Origin: Pontederia crassipes
Lineage: Eukaryota > Streptophyta > Magnoliopsida > Commelinales > Pontederiaceae
DNA: 64,000 nt
Assembly (NCBI GenBank): GCA_030549335.1
Contig: CM060189.1
Span: forward strand, 32,263,001 to 32,327,000
Direction: 5' to 3'
Shown here: in pieces, positions 50,240-62,315 of the stretch
Layout: each line of letters starts with the position of its first letter
How positions within the stretch are numbered: the stretch's first letter is position 1
Made by a program: the position numbers and the translations under genes
Notes under the pieces: model-generated
What the model was told of the DNA's origin: nothing
Database searches by the model: none
What the model saw: only the letters and a program-made list of their open reading frames with translations

Positions 50240-51230
50240 CTAGCTGTATCAATCCATCAAGAGGAGGGGGTGTGAATTGATGTATAAAATTTTTTTCGCA
50301 AAATCACTTTTAAAAAAATCAATAAAACTGATCACAAGCAAATAATGATAAGATGTAAGTGAAAGATAAATGACAAATGCAAAGAGACACAATATGTTGA
50401 CGAGGTTTGGTCTCAACTCTTTGGTTTACGTCCCCGCTCCGACTTTTCGACCTCGAGACCGTCGAGATCCACTATCTTTTTATTTTTTTGTAGGGAGATA
50501 ACAACCCTCTTTACACTACACGCCTTCTTCTCCGCTAAAGAGGTAAGGCACACCTCTTTGATAATGAGCTCTCAATCTCACTAGATCAGAAAGAAAATGT
50601 TTCCCTCTAATTTTTTTCTTTTATAAAGTTTTTCTCACACTCAAAGCTTAGAAAAGAAAATGGAAGAAATTGCAACTTTGGACTCAAGTACTTGAAAAGA
50701 GCTTTAGAATATTCTTGCTTGCTTGGATGCTTATTTCTGCGGCCTTTGGCACTCCTTTTATAGGCTTCTACAGGTGAAAATTCGTCCAACAAATCTTTCA
50801 CAATTTTCTCCTTAAAAAAATAGTCGTTACTGCTCATTTGACTCTGGGATCGATCGACCGCTTAAAAGGGCTGATTGATTGATCAATATGATCATTGTTG
50901 CAAATTTGCCATTTTCGACGCTGTCTGGTCGATCGGTATAGTCTCAATGTCGACCGATATAGTCTTATCATTTGTGAATTCATTGTTGCACTAACCGGTC
51001 GACCGGTGCAACGATCGAATCATCGATCGGTATAGTCTCGTCATTTGTGAATTCATTGTTGCACCGATCGGTCGTGTGCTGAATTTTTATTTTTGTCATT
51101 CTAATTGGATGATTTCTTCTACGAATGAGGTCATATCATTCTTACACCTGCATTTACATTACTTGAGCATAGATTAATAATTTTTATGTCTAATTCAAAT
51201 TATCATCAAAACATGAAATTCAACACTAGC
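50240..51230 (-). mobile_element. Copia-type solo LTR (981 bp) with CTAGC target duplication
   Basis: CTAGC at 50240-50244 and 51226-51230 brackets 50245-51225. On the minus strand it starts TGTTGAATTTCATGTTTTGA and ends GATTGATACA. The phrase TCAAGAGGAGGGGGTGTGAA near one end is of a type often seen in copia (SIRE-like) LTRs. There is no internal region, so it is a recombination product. It interrupts the relic gypsy element between protease and RT. Confidence 0.85.
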
Positions 51231-52061
51231 ATCTTTTCATCATTCATTGCATACATCATAACTTTACCAGCTCCTGGTGGCGTACTTCCGATAACCATGT
51301 GAGATCCTCTTAGAGTTCAATCATGGTCTTCTTTGTCGTGCAATAGAGATAGACATCATGATAGGACAATCAGTCCATACCTAACATTACGTTGTAGTCT
51401 TTTAATCCGAATAATGATTAAGGCTACAAGAAAGTTCTTTACACTTCTGGAATGTAGTAAAGATAGTTCCTCTTGGCCTAATAATGTCGAGTGAGAATCA
51501 TATGCCTTGTGATTTCATGCTCAATAGTGGAGCGAATTGTTTAAAAATAAATGAGTGTGTCACATCTGAATCAAACAATATAGGAGCATAAATACTATTA
51601 ACTTTAAACACAACTTCATTGGTGTCATTTTTTCTTTGCTTTTCAATAGGTATCATGTTGTACACACGACCTTAAACCATCTTTGGAGGCCCATCTATTC
51701 CATGCTATGGAGATGCAACACACATCTTGTCACACTTTAGGCATGTTTATGACTTCCGAACTCATCGCGATGTAGCATATGATAATAAGTACAGGACTCT
51801 CAAAGACTTTGGGCCTCTTTCTTTCCAAGATACAACCTTCTTCTATTTTGATTCAACAATTGTCTCACGTGTCATCCTATTGTCACTCTTTATTCATTGT
51901 GGGGTTTGGATATTGGTTGGTAGGTGCTTGATTTTGTTATTTGTCATCTGCATTGTCACCATCTTGCAAATCGATAGCAATCTCTTTAGCAAATTGGATG
52001 ATATGACATATCCCCCTTTATTATTTCTCTAATAGTCGACTTGATGCCATTGACTCAACGT

Positions 52062-52526
52062 TTAGCTCAGTTTCACGGGTCGAGTCAGGTCAAGGCTCTT
52101 GGGGGCTGAAAATCCGATCCAACTTGTTTCGGATCGGTTGGGTTAGGTCGGGTGACTCGACCATCTTTTTTTTTTTTAATTTTTGTCTTACTTTTTTATA
52201 TTTATTTTAATATAAAAATTAGTAATAATTATTATAAAATATAAAATAGGTTTGTTGAATATTTGAGCATTATTTTCATAATTAAAATATTTTATTTTAA
52301 TATTTTTAAATTTTAAATAAACTATAGGACTAATATTAAGTAAAAAGTAAAAAAATAAAAAAGTCGGGTCATTCGGTCGGGTCGGGCCGGATCGTCTGGG
52401 GTTGGGATTTCCCAACCCGTATCTGACCCGAACCCCATTGGGTTGGGTTCGGGTCGGGTTTGACCCGACCATCGACCTTACTTAGTCAGGTCGTTGTGTT
52501 CAAACCTGACCCGGTGAACACCCTTA
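52062..52526. mobile_element. hAT-type MITE (GGGTCGGG family), copy B, inside the relic gypsy
   Basis: The right end read inward is TAAGGGTGTTCACCGGGTCA; the left end is weaker (TTAGCTCAGTTTCACGGGTC). Inner GGTTGGGTTAGGTCGGGTGA and TTGGGTTCGGGTCGGGTTT blocks flank an AT-rich centre, as in the copy at 46812-47189. The target duplication is degraded. Confidence 0.65.
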
Positions 52527-53330
52527 CTCACTCCATATGTTGTAGAGTAAAATACTTCTTTAGGTTCAAGAACCTAGCCAAGTATTACTTTATTTTTGTA
52601 GTACGATGTTGGAGATTCAAGTACCCATTATGTTTCTTTTCCCTGTCGTATGTAGGTATAATGTGTTCTTCAAATGTCTTCTTAAATTCTCTCTAGGTAA
52701 TCACATCATGTTCGGAGAAAATAATGACCTTATAGATTTTTGTATCAATCTTTATCATTGCTAATCAATCATCTAGTGGCATATATAATCTTGTGGTTCC
52801 CGCTAATCCATTTCCTAAAAGATTTATTCAATCTCCTACAACCACCTCTCACCTTTCACGAAGTTATCCTTTTCATCGAACTAGAGGCTACAATTTGAGA
52901 AACCTATCAGGTGTCATTGTGATCATAGCTATGAGACACACCATGATTTATGGTGTTAAAGTACTCTATGTGTACTGAGTGAGATCCATATGATGATGCC
53001 CCATGTCTCTTGTTCCTCTTGATGTCCATTGGTATGTACATTATTTACTCGTGGGCTTTGAACCTATTGATTATTCTCCTATGGACCATAGGTCTGGTGG
53101 TTGACCTGTTGTGACTCATTGGGTCACGAGGAATGTGATATGTTTGGGAGGCATCTATGTTCTCACAATAATAAATAATATAATTCGATAAATATGAGTC
53201 CAATAATTAATATCACAATTTACTTGTGTGACCTTACTCGATGCCGCATTGGTTGTTCGTGACAGTTGCACATATTCTTTATTCTATTTATTGGAGACAA
53301 CTAAGAAATACACCACCAATTTACATAAAA

Positions 53331-55080
53331 TAGTTTTTTAAAATAAAATAATACTTGCGAAATGTGTTTTAATAATAATAAGATTATTTTCTTACACCTC
53401 CTTTGAACTATGATGATTTTTCATGTCTATTCCTAATCTATGAATTTAATATATGACGTTCCTAAATTTTATCATGATTTTCACATAAGTTCCTTCATCT
53501 GATTCAGTTGGGACATGATGGTGGCGCCGAAATTGGTGATCTTGGCAGTGATAGTGCCATTGCTGAGTTCGTAGATGCTCGCCATTGCTGCCCCCTTCGG
53601 TTCCTTTAAGGAGGGAGAAGAGTTGGGGAGCAAAGATTTGATTTGTTCCACGCGATCGCTATAAAGTTTCAATTTTTTCCCACCTATCAAGTTATCCTCT
53701 ATGCACGAATCTAAGTACAAGAAAAAATTATGAGTAAAAGTACTCAATACCTAGGATCTAATAAACAATGAATATAGTAAGTCGAAATAAGATACAATAA
53801 ATGAGAGGACAATTGAGCACTCAATACAATAATCAATTTACTAATTTAAGTAATGAATCAGGCATGGATCAATAGACCAATATATATTAATGGACAATTA
53901 ATAATTCTTAATTGGCAATGCCCTATTTAATAAACAACTATCAATTCTATAACCACTAACCAATATCAATCCAATTCGATTCAATAGCAATTGGCAATAG
54001 AATATTAATTTTATCCAATAATTACGATCAATTTATTATCAATTCAATCAATGTTCAATCTTATCTAATGCCATGAGAGTGTTCAGTCAATTAAGAGAAC
54101 AACATGCTACTTTCAAGCATATAAATGAGAATTAGTACCACGATAAGCCAATCAATAATGATTAATATAAGTTCGTGTATGATGGGGGACTAATGGTCAA
54201 ATACAAGATAGTCAAAGTTTTTGCTAGAGGCTGCATATCAATATCTTACTTATGCTATCTCTATCATCCAATTCAATAACAATCAACAATTAATAGACAA
54301 GAGGATCTAACATATTTCAATTTTAATATCATTTACCTAGGATGTTATTTTCATCATTTCTGCAAGACCCAATCCAAAAGTATAATAAGTTAATAATAAA
54401 AAAAATAATAACACGATTACAATTTCAAAACAACCAATATATCAATAAATCAATCATGAGAATAGTAATATCATCAGAATAATGCAATTTCATACCATAA
54501 TAACCAATAATAGTTTAGTATGCGAAAATATATCTTTTTGTTATATTGACATGGTATGCGTTGACTATGTTTTCATGATCACCAAAATTTGCTCTACGAA
54601 CATAGCCTGAGTTGTACTTCCCAACCCTTGAATTTAACACATAGATTTTGTGTTTTTCTTCCCTTGCAAAGACATACGGTACAATTTGCAAATACTTTCT
54701 TTTCTCTTCTTCCTCTCTTTATGCAGGTCACTTGGGCACCAATTTTCGCTCGTGCATAAAAGTTGCGACCGATACTAATATTACCATCGGAATTCGACTG
54801 AGTACAAAATAGTCGGAACGTAATAATTATATGTCCCCTATGTACCTTTTTTTTATCATGGTTAATGAATTTGTCGAACAATATGTTGCAAATAGTTCCA
54901 CCAAAATTTGCATCCTTGGTTACTAATCGGACAAAAGTCGCGCTTTGTCTACCGAATGTTAGCAATTTGCAATTGGCCAACCATCTTTAACCCGCACGTT
55001 AATGTCCTATCGCGATTTGCAGTTGCCCAATCGTCTTTAACCCACACGTTAATGTCCTATCAGATGAATCAATCACTAAT
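53331..55080 (-). repeat. Decayed 5' LTR of the relic gypsy element
   Basis: On the minus strand it begins near 55080 (GTGATTGATTCATC). It contains TTGAGTACTTTTACTCA and TGTACTTAGATTCGTGCA, homologous to GAGTATTTTTATACTCA and GTACCTGGATCCGTGCA in the young LTR, plus ATTGAATTGA-rich sequence. It holds an internal 51-bp tandem duplication (about 54962-55062) and a foreign gene fragment at 53511-53625. The LTR end and primer site near 53330 are eroded. Confidence 0.7.
53511..53585 (-). pseudogene. Aldose 1-epimerase N-terminal fragment captured inside the relic LTR
   Basis: From an ATG at 53585 the minus strand encodes 25 residues starting MASIYELSNGTITAKI and continuing TNFGATIMS. This matches the conserved N-terminus of plant aldose 1-epimerase (galactose mutarotase-like; ELKNG...NFGAT.. 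pattern). After Ser the match stops, and the frame ends in TGA 9 codons later. The GC-rich lead-in (CCCAACTCTTCTCCCTCC, about 53606-53625) looks like a 5' leader, so leader plus first-exon start may have been copied together. LTR-like sequence lies on both sides. It is too short to be an enzyme. Confidence 0.6.
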
Positions 55081-55099
55081 GTGCACCCATTGACGGTAA

Positions 55100-56250
55100 T
55101 TTCTAGGTATTACTATTTGTTAGATACTCATATTGTAGCTTACCTAGATCTCAGCTAACTATTGAGATAAAGACGCATGATGTAATTTCCTACCGTGGAC
55201 AAAGGAATAATTCACTTTGATATGCTTTGTTCTCTTATGAAAAGTTTATTTTTTCTCTTATTTATATGATAGATTGATTGTCACAGTAGACTTTGATAAG
55301 TTTATGAACTTATAAATGCAAGATTACTTCAAGATCAACTAAGACTATACTTATATATTAGAGTTGATGATCTCAAAACTATCTATTGCTTTTTGGACTT
55401 CTATGATATCAAAAAGTTTTTTTTATTTTTTTATGCATAACACTTAAATCAAACTCCTTATGAAAAGGCAACAAGCCCAATCTACATTGTAATAAGCAAC
55501 CGTTGAATTACTTTTTCCAACAAAAAACATTTCTTTAGAGAAATTTTAAGTATCTTATTACTCTTAAACTATTTTTAGTGCGATTTTTCTTGTTGTGTAT
55601 AAATTGACTTAGTTGTCTAACGACAATAGTAACAATATACCTCATTTGTGTTAAAAATATCAACCATTGTATAGACTTTTGAAAGGATTTTGGGCCATAA
55701 ATTAATGGATTCAAATTAATAGCTTTATTTCTTTTTCATGCAACTTTAGTAGGTGTTGATCATATTCATGTGGTCAAGTTCAATTTTTTGTTCCATAGGG
55801 GTTGAGGAACTCCATTCCAAGAAAAAAAACTTTAGTTCTCCTAGATCTTTGATCTTCAAACGCCTTTGTAAAACTTCTTTAGTTTCTTGTATAGCTGCAA
55901 ACAATTGCTAGATAATAGTATATCATTGGGATAAACCAACAAGTTTACAAATTGCTTAATATCATCCTTACATAACAAGGTATAATAGTATTTTTGAAAA
56001 TTTCATGTAGCATAAAGATTGTTTAGAGGTCTGCTTTAGTCAAGGGGGAGTTGTTGTAAGTTGTTGGAATTAAGAATGCTCTTATGGAGGCAATTTTAGC
56101 ACCAAGTGTACATGTATCTTTATAATTGATCCCTCCCCTTTAATTATATATCCATTTAGTCACTAGTCAAACTTTATATTTTTTTCTTTCATCATGAGCT
56201 TTGAGTTCAATTTGATATATCAATTTTTCTTTCACCACAAACCTTTCTTT
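55100..56250 (-). pseudogene. Ty1-copia relic (reverse transcriptase to RNase H end)
   Basis: On the minus strand, broken frames give SIRAFLIP.., LLVYPNDILL (compare LLVYVDDILL), KGLLPF-like, YCDNQSII, and TKHIKVNYSFVHGRKLHHAS (compare the RTKHI...FVRD..Q.G copia signature), in pol order. There are many stops. The 3' end directly abuts the gypsy relic LTR. Neither LTR of this copy was identified. Confidence 0.7.
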
Positions 56251-56565
56251 GATGCGAGATAGGTAAGGGGGAGGCCTCAACCTCTTTTCCCTTCGAGGTG
56301 GGAGTTGGCGATGCTTCTTATTGTTTTTCGTAATATTTTATATATGGTAGATTAAGATGGATGAAAATTAACTATTGGAGAAACTAAAATCATGCATAAT
56401 AATTTATAATTGATTTAAGAAAATAATCATAATACTTAAATGTGACTTCGAAGAAGATATCAAGTTTATTTTAGATTGTCATCATTATAATCCAATAATA
56501 CAGTTTGCTTGTATTTTAAATCATCATATCAAAGTAATGATAATTCAAAAATTCAAAGTATAAAA

Positions 56566-56568
<3 letters not shown>

Positions 56569-56631
<63 letters not shown>
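56569..56631. repeat. Compound (CT)n-(TA)n microsatellite
   Basis: About 34 bases of CT followed by about 29 bases of TA. Confidence 0.85.
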
Positions 56632-56633
<2 letters not shown>

Positions 56634-57160
56634 TAATGTGCGCCTACGGCCCCCCTCCACGAGCTCGTCGGCAAGCTTGCAAAGTGGGTTTGACCCAAGG
56701 ATGGAGCCAGACCTTTGGCCCCTCCCAATCTTTTTCTACGTAAATTCATGTAAAATTTAAATAAAAACATAAAAGTATAGTAATTTTGTATCTTGGCCCT
56801 TGAAAAGTTCACCTAGCTCCGTCACTAGGTTGACCCCATTTTTTTCGGCCCCACTCCGATGACTGCAAAAAAGGGTGCATCGCCCCCCTCTACGAACTCA
56901 CCGACGAGCTCACGGTGGGGGTGACACACCCCTTTTGTCTCTGCGCATTTGATCGACAAGGGAGAATGATCACGAGAGAGGAGGAACGATGATGATGGAG
57001 TAGGAACGTCGCATAGAGCTTCATCGTCATGCGGGCCCCCTCGTCGGAGCTTCGTCATCGTGCAGGTCCCATTTTATTTGTATGCTCAATAGTCGTGCAA
57101 GTCCCTCATCATTGTAGGAACATACATAGATCGTTTCATGCAGTGCGTGCATTCGTGTGG

Positions 57161-57256
57161 TCATCATCGCTCAGGAACGCAGATAATCATCGCTCAGGAA
57201 CATAGATCGTCGTTGCTCAGGAACACAGATCATCGTCGCTTAGGAACGCAGATTGC
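57161..57256 (+). repeat. 23-bp tandem repeat, about four copies
   Basis: CATCGCTCAGGAACGCAGAT-like units; the shared TCAGGA or TTAGGA starts at 57171, 57194, 57217 and 57240, exactly 23 bases apart. A looser fifth copy follows. Confidence 0.75.
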
Positions 57257-57599
57257 GTGGTCGTCGTCGTGAAGGAATGCAGATCGTGCGGTCATCATGC
57301 AATTTGGCCTCCCGCTCATTGAACCGCCCTCTCTCTTGTCGAACCGCATGTCGAACCGCCTCCATCCTTCACCCTGAATCGGCGTGCAGAGATCTTGTCC
57401 ATCAATCTCAAATCGAATGATCCTGAAAACGTGGGCGGTGCAATCACAAAGTGTGGTAGCACACTAATATTATTCTATATATATTTGCAAGAATATGAGT
57501 TGACTTTATTTAAAGCTTATTGTAGGTTCTTCGTCCCTCATTTTTCAATTCCTTATATGTCATTCTATTGCTTCTATGCACAAATCATTTTTCACAATA

Positions 57600-60500
57600 A
57601 GAATAGCCAGGGACGAACCTACCCATTAAACTGGGAGCCCTGGCCCCCACTAGATTTTGAATATTATATTAATTGTATATATATTAAATATTTATACTAA
57701 TATGTAATACTATGTTTCGCCCCCCCCCCCTCTGATTTCACATTTGCTATAGGCCCATAATCACAAGTTGAGCCCGCTCAATCACGCGTACCCTCCCCAG
57801 ATTGCGGAATAGTATATATATATTATATATTAACTATTTATATTAATATGTAATATAATGTTCGGCCACCAATGATTTAACGTTTGGGCCATGACCACAA
57901 AGTTGAGCCCACTTTTATTTTACATGGATCAAAGTGTTTATTTTAATCATAAATAAATAACAAAAATAGGTGTCCTTAATTTGGTTTAAATCTCATCAAT
58001 AATATTTTGGCAGACCTCTTCGCCGTGCAGGATACTTGGCTTCAGCCTTCAGAAAAAAAAGAAAAAGGTCTGTACATGCTACAGAAACAACCAACACAGG
58101 TGACCTTTTAAATTTCTACAACAAAAGAGACAAAGTGAAGTTTGCATCGTGATTTTGAAAATTTTCCCAAGAAAAGATCCATCCAACATTACGGTATTCA
58201 TCATATTTTATTATACTTTTTATTTTAATGTTCAATGATAAATTACTAAATTTTATTCTTCTGAAGTCATTACCTACTTATTTTTGTTATAGTAAACTAA
58301 ATTTGTAAATTTCTGTAAACATATGATTGTAAAAAATCATTAGCCTTTTTTTATAATATTATTCTTACTATATATTTTGTCTTCTTATAGATGAAAAAGA
58401 CCACAATTGATGCTTTAAAAAAAAAGAAATATCGAGATATCAAATTTAGATGAGTAGTTAAATAGATTGGCGGATCCTCATCAAGTGACACATGAAAGTA
58501 ATTCTACCAAGTATAGAAGGGTTGAAATAAATGAAAATTTTGACATCAACTTAATTAGAACGTGATCCAGGTTTACGAAAACAAATATGAGAATATCCTA
58601 CGGATATGAGAGATGAAATTCGAAGAGCTTATATTAATTTGGGTCCATATCAATGCATCCTTTCTGAATATCCAAAATCAGGAGAAAAACATAAAAGGAG
58701 TTTCCTAGCTCATTGGTTTAAAGCATTTCCATCATGGTTAGAGTATTCTCCTACTAAAGATGTAATTTTTTGTCTTCCATGTTACTTATTTCACAAGTAA
58801 AATAGTTATTCTGGAACAAACGCATTCACTGTGGATGGATTTCGAAGTTGGAAAAAAGTAAGAGATGGAAAGAATTGCGCATTATTGGCACATATCGGTA
58901 AATATCACACTTCTACACATTGAAATACTGAAAAAGCATGGGAGGATCTCATGAATCAACCTGCACATATCCAAAAGAAGTTTTTGAAATTTACATCACA
59001 ACAAGTGATTGAGAATAGAATTCGATTAAAAACTTCAATTGATGCAGTTAGATGGTTAGCATTTCAAGGATGTGCCTTTAGAGGAAATGATGAAACTAAA
59101 ACATCACGAAGAAAAGGAAATTTTCGTGAATTTCTTACTTTGATAGCATCTTATAATGTTGAAGTAGAGAAAGCTTTAGACAAGGCTCCACAAAATGCCT
59201 CGTATACTTCACCAAAAATTCAAAAAGAAATTATGCAAGTTCTCTCAATGAAAGTGAAAAATACCATTCGAGAAGAAATTGATGATGCAAAATTTTGCAT
59301 TATAATTAATGAAGCTCGAGATGAATCTAAAAAGGAATAAATGTCTATTGTATTAATGTTTGTTGACAAAAATGAATATGTGAAAGAATGATTTTTCGAA
59401 CTTGTTCATGTAAAAGATACGACGGCATCAACATTAAAGGAAGAAATATTTTTTGTGCTTTCACAATATAAGCTTGATGTTCAAAATATCAGAGGACAAG
59501 GCTATGATGGTGCAACCAATATGAGAGGTGAGTGAAATAGATTGCAAGCTTTGATTTTAAGTATTTGTCCTTATGCTTATTATGTTCATTGTATGACACC
59601 GTTTACAATTAGCATTAGTTGCAGCTTCAAAAGATGTGATCATCGTTCATAATTTCTTTTGCTAAGTTAAGTTCTATTAGCAATATAGTCACTGCCTCAT
59701 GCAAGCATAATGATCAATTGAAAGCTGTCCATGCTGCAAATATTGCTTATTTACTTTCTATAGATGAGCTTGAAAGTGGAAAATGACTAAATCAGACTTG
59801 TACCTTACAAAGACCTGGAGACACTCGTTGGAGTTCACACTTGAGATCAATGTCTAACTTGATTGAAATGTTTAGTGCAACATATGAAATTTTGATAAAC
59901 ATTATTGAAGATGGAACTATTTCATCTCAACGCGCAGAAGCAGATGTAGCTTATGAGCCAATAACATCATTTGAGTTTGTCTTTAATTTATATCTTATGA
60001 AAAATGTTTTGGAGATTTCGAATTCATTATGTCAAAGTTTACAAAGTCAATCTCAAGATATTTTGAATGCAAGAATTAAGAGATGACAGGTGGAATAAAT
60101 TACTAAATGAGGTGATACAATATTACACTAGAGCATCATTACAAAATTGACATTTTCAATGCAGTGATTGATTCTCACTTGCAGGAATTGAACAATAAGT
60201 TTAATGATCACACTGTGGAACTACTTGTTCTTAGTTCAACACTGGATTAAAAAAATATGCGTTCATCATTCAAAATCGATGACATCTATCAATTGGTACA
60301 AAAGTTCTACCCTCTGGATTTTGTTGAGCATGAGATGATACATTTAAGAATGCAACTTGAACATTTTAATCATATTAGATTTCATATCGACTTTGAGAAA
60401 TTGACGAGTATCTCAGATTTATGTTTATGGTTAGTGAAAACAAGAAAGTGTGACATTTATTCTCTTGTATACAGAGTAATAACACTTATTCTTACCCTTC

Positions 60501-60843
60501 CAGTTTCCACATCAACTACTGAGAGATCTTTTTTAGCGATGAAGATAATTAAGAACAAACTCCGAAACAAAATAGAAGATGATTTTTTGTCAGATTGTTT
60601 ACTAGTTTATATTGAAAAGGAAATTGCTGAGGAATTTACTATGGATTCGCTTATAGATGATTTTCGTGATTTGAAGGAACGGCGTGTTACATTTTAATTT
60701 GTGATATGGCATAGATATTTTATATTGTTTTAGTATTTTCATATTGTTATAAACAAATTGACTCTAACTTTATCTTTAATATTTTTTTATTATTATATGT
60801 TGGCCCCCCCACCCGGAGAATTTTCATCTTGGTCCAGAATAGC
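57600..60843 (+). mobile_element. Decayed autonomous hAT transposon with 8-bp target duplication
   Basis: AGAATAGC at 57600-57607 and 60836-60843 flanks 57608-60835 (3228 bp). The left end is CAGGGACGAACC; the right end is GGTCC, apparently lacking its final CTG. CCTGGCCCCCACTAG inside the left end mirrors GGCCCCCCCACCCGG inside the right end. It carries a broken transposase. Confidence 0.85.
58390..60697 (+). pseudogene. hAT transposase (TTF zinc finger, DUF4371, dimerisation domain), broken
   Basis: Starts MKKTTIDALKKKK at 58390. The TTF-type zinc-finger region (GPYQCILSEYPKSG ... VIFCLPCYLF) is at 58606-58800. A DUF4371-like body (ENRIRLKTSIDAVRWLAFQG) is at 58951-59340, then GQGYDGATNM at about 59500. 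The hAT C-terminal dimerisation domain (LPVSTSTTERSF ... MKIIKNKLRNK) is at 60257-60697. At least six stops and several frameshifts separate these blocks, so no active enzyme is made. This is the zinc-finger-MYM-like hAT branch seen in many plants. Confidence 0.88.
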
Positions 60844-62315
60844 TGTTAGTTGTCAAGTCTAAATCACCCATACCCATAAGCGAGATAAATGCACTCATCC
60901 AAACAAGTACTAAAATTGCTAGTTGATTATATTTTAAAGTCACTTTGTCATTACTAATTGATAAATATTCAGTTTTCAAATAATATTAATGGCAACCTAA
61001 AAGAATAAGGTGCTTCTTTTATAGAGCGTTTTTTTTCTTTCTTATTGTTAAGTTTCTTCAACAATGTATCAAAGTTACGATATATAACATTTAAATATCT
61101 TTTCCCTTTCACCTACAATTCAAAACCTCGATATACTAAACAACTTCTTCATTATGGAAAACACTGAAGTACGGCAACCTTTTATTACTTGACTTTATAC
61201 AAAGAAATTATTTATTCTGTTGGTGTTATTATGAAAACCCATAAAATATTTTAATTTAGAGAAAAATGTACATGTAGAGCTTAAAATAATTATATATTAA
61301 TTTAAAGTATATGTTAAATAGTAAAAATGATTAAAATTGAGATAATTGAATTATCCGATGATAGTGATGAAGTCATATTAACAAATATGATTAATTCAAT
61401 AGTTATAATATATTTTTATTATCAAATTATCCAAATATATACATGTTATTTCATTTAAGAAGTATATAATTAATTTGCTAATAAATTATAATTATTAAAT
61501 TAATTAAACAATAAAAAATAAATGCTCTATATGAAGATATAGAGTGAATGCTCTACATACTCATTAACCTCTTTAATTTATGAACTATCAACTTTCTTCT
61601 TACCTTTATCTTCTACAATTTTTCTTTCCCAATATATTTCTTATTATTACATGCATACTTATATTATTTTCTTCCCTCAATCTTATAAGATATTAAAAAA
61701 AAAACACTACAAATATAAAATTCGTGACACGTAAAGTGATACATCGCACCACTATGATTTTTCTGTCGATAATATCACAGGAATAAAATGTGGTCAAAAC
61801 TAGTGTTGAACTTCCTCTGAATGAGACAGTATCCCACTAACTTTTTAAATTGATAAACATTACTAACACGAATCCATCTATTTATTTTCTCAGATTAATA
61901 TTGCTAGCTAGAGTAAAATGTAGACAAGTTATATTTTTATTTTAAAAAATAGAAATATTACTGAAATAGGAAATTGTTTATTAGACTAATTGTTCTTAAT
62001 TATTAAGCTTTTTTGCTTAATTTCTTATTGGTACTCTTATGAATGGAAGTTTTTTAGTACAATTTCTTTTCCACAAATAAGAGAAAATGATCTTACTGAA
62101 TTTGACCTAACTTTTTTTAAAGTATTCTAATATGAAAAAAGAGTTCAAAGGACAAAACGGACCAACCAACTGAAGCTTTTTTGGGAGTGGCAAAGGAAGG
62201 GTTGGTTGTAATATGCCAAATCCATTGGGACCTCACACGCATGACCCAAGTCCACACCCCGAGCGACCAACAACAACAACACATCGTGAGATATTTTTTC
62301 TTTTTTTTTTCTCGT
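60844..62315 (+). other. Intergenic DNA and glycyl-tRNA synthetase promoter
   Basis: AT-rich to about 62160. The last roughly 150 bases hold the likely 5' leader with (CAA)n at 62268-62280 and a T-rich tract. No gene is recognisable. Confidence 0.45.

Larger units (their letters stand above)
42313..53330 (-). pseudogene. Decayed Tekay/Del-like gypsy internal region, split by three insertions
   Basis: Read on the minus strand from high to low coordinate it parallels the young element at 11880-16400. The leader (TTCTTAGTTGTCTCCAATA) is at about 53310, gag (FLNLKKYFTLQ) at about 52580, protease (THSFIFKQFAPLLS) at about 51540, and RT (NFHIDLVSRTAPILK ... FVDDIL) at 50118-49560. RNase H to linker follows at 49500-48780, the integrase zinc finger (with a GAAGCACGAAGAT motif) at about 43300, and the integrase end at 42550-42400. 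The copy is full of stops and frameshifts, and the chromodomain region seems deleted before the 3' LTR. Insertions: Reina-like element at 43371-48761, solo LTR at 50245-51225, MITE at about 52062-52526. Confidence 0.85.
56251..57599. other. Intergenic DNA with microsatellite and short repeats
   Basis: Contains a compound (CT)n-(TA)n microsatellite at 56569-56631 and two degenerate copies of a GC-rich phrase (CCCCCCTC.ACGA.CTC, about 56650 and 56884). A 23-bp tandem repeat lies at 57161-57256. No gene is recognisable. Confidence 0.5.

Noticed and set aside
50607-50837. 76-codon minus-strand ORF
   Set aside because: It lies wholly inside the copia-type solo LTR and has no recognisable domain.
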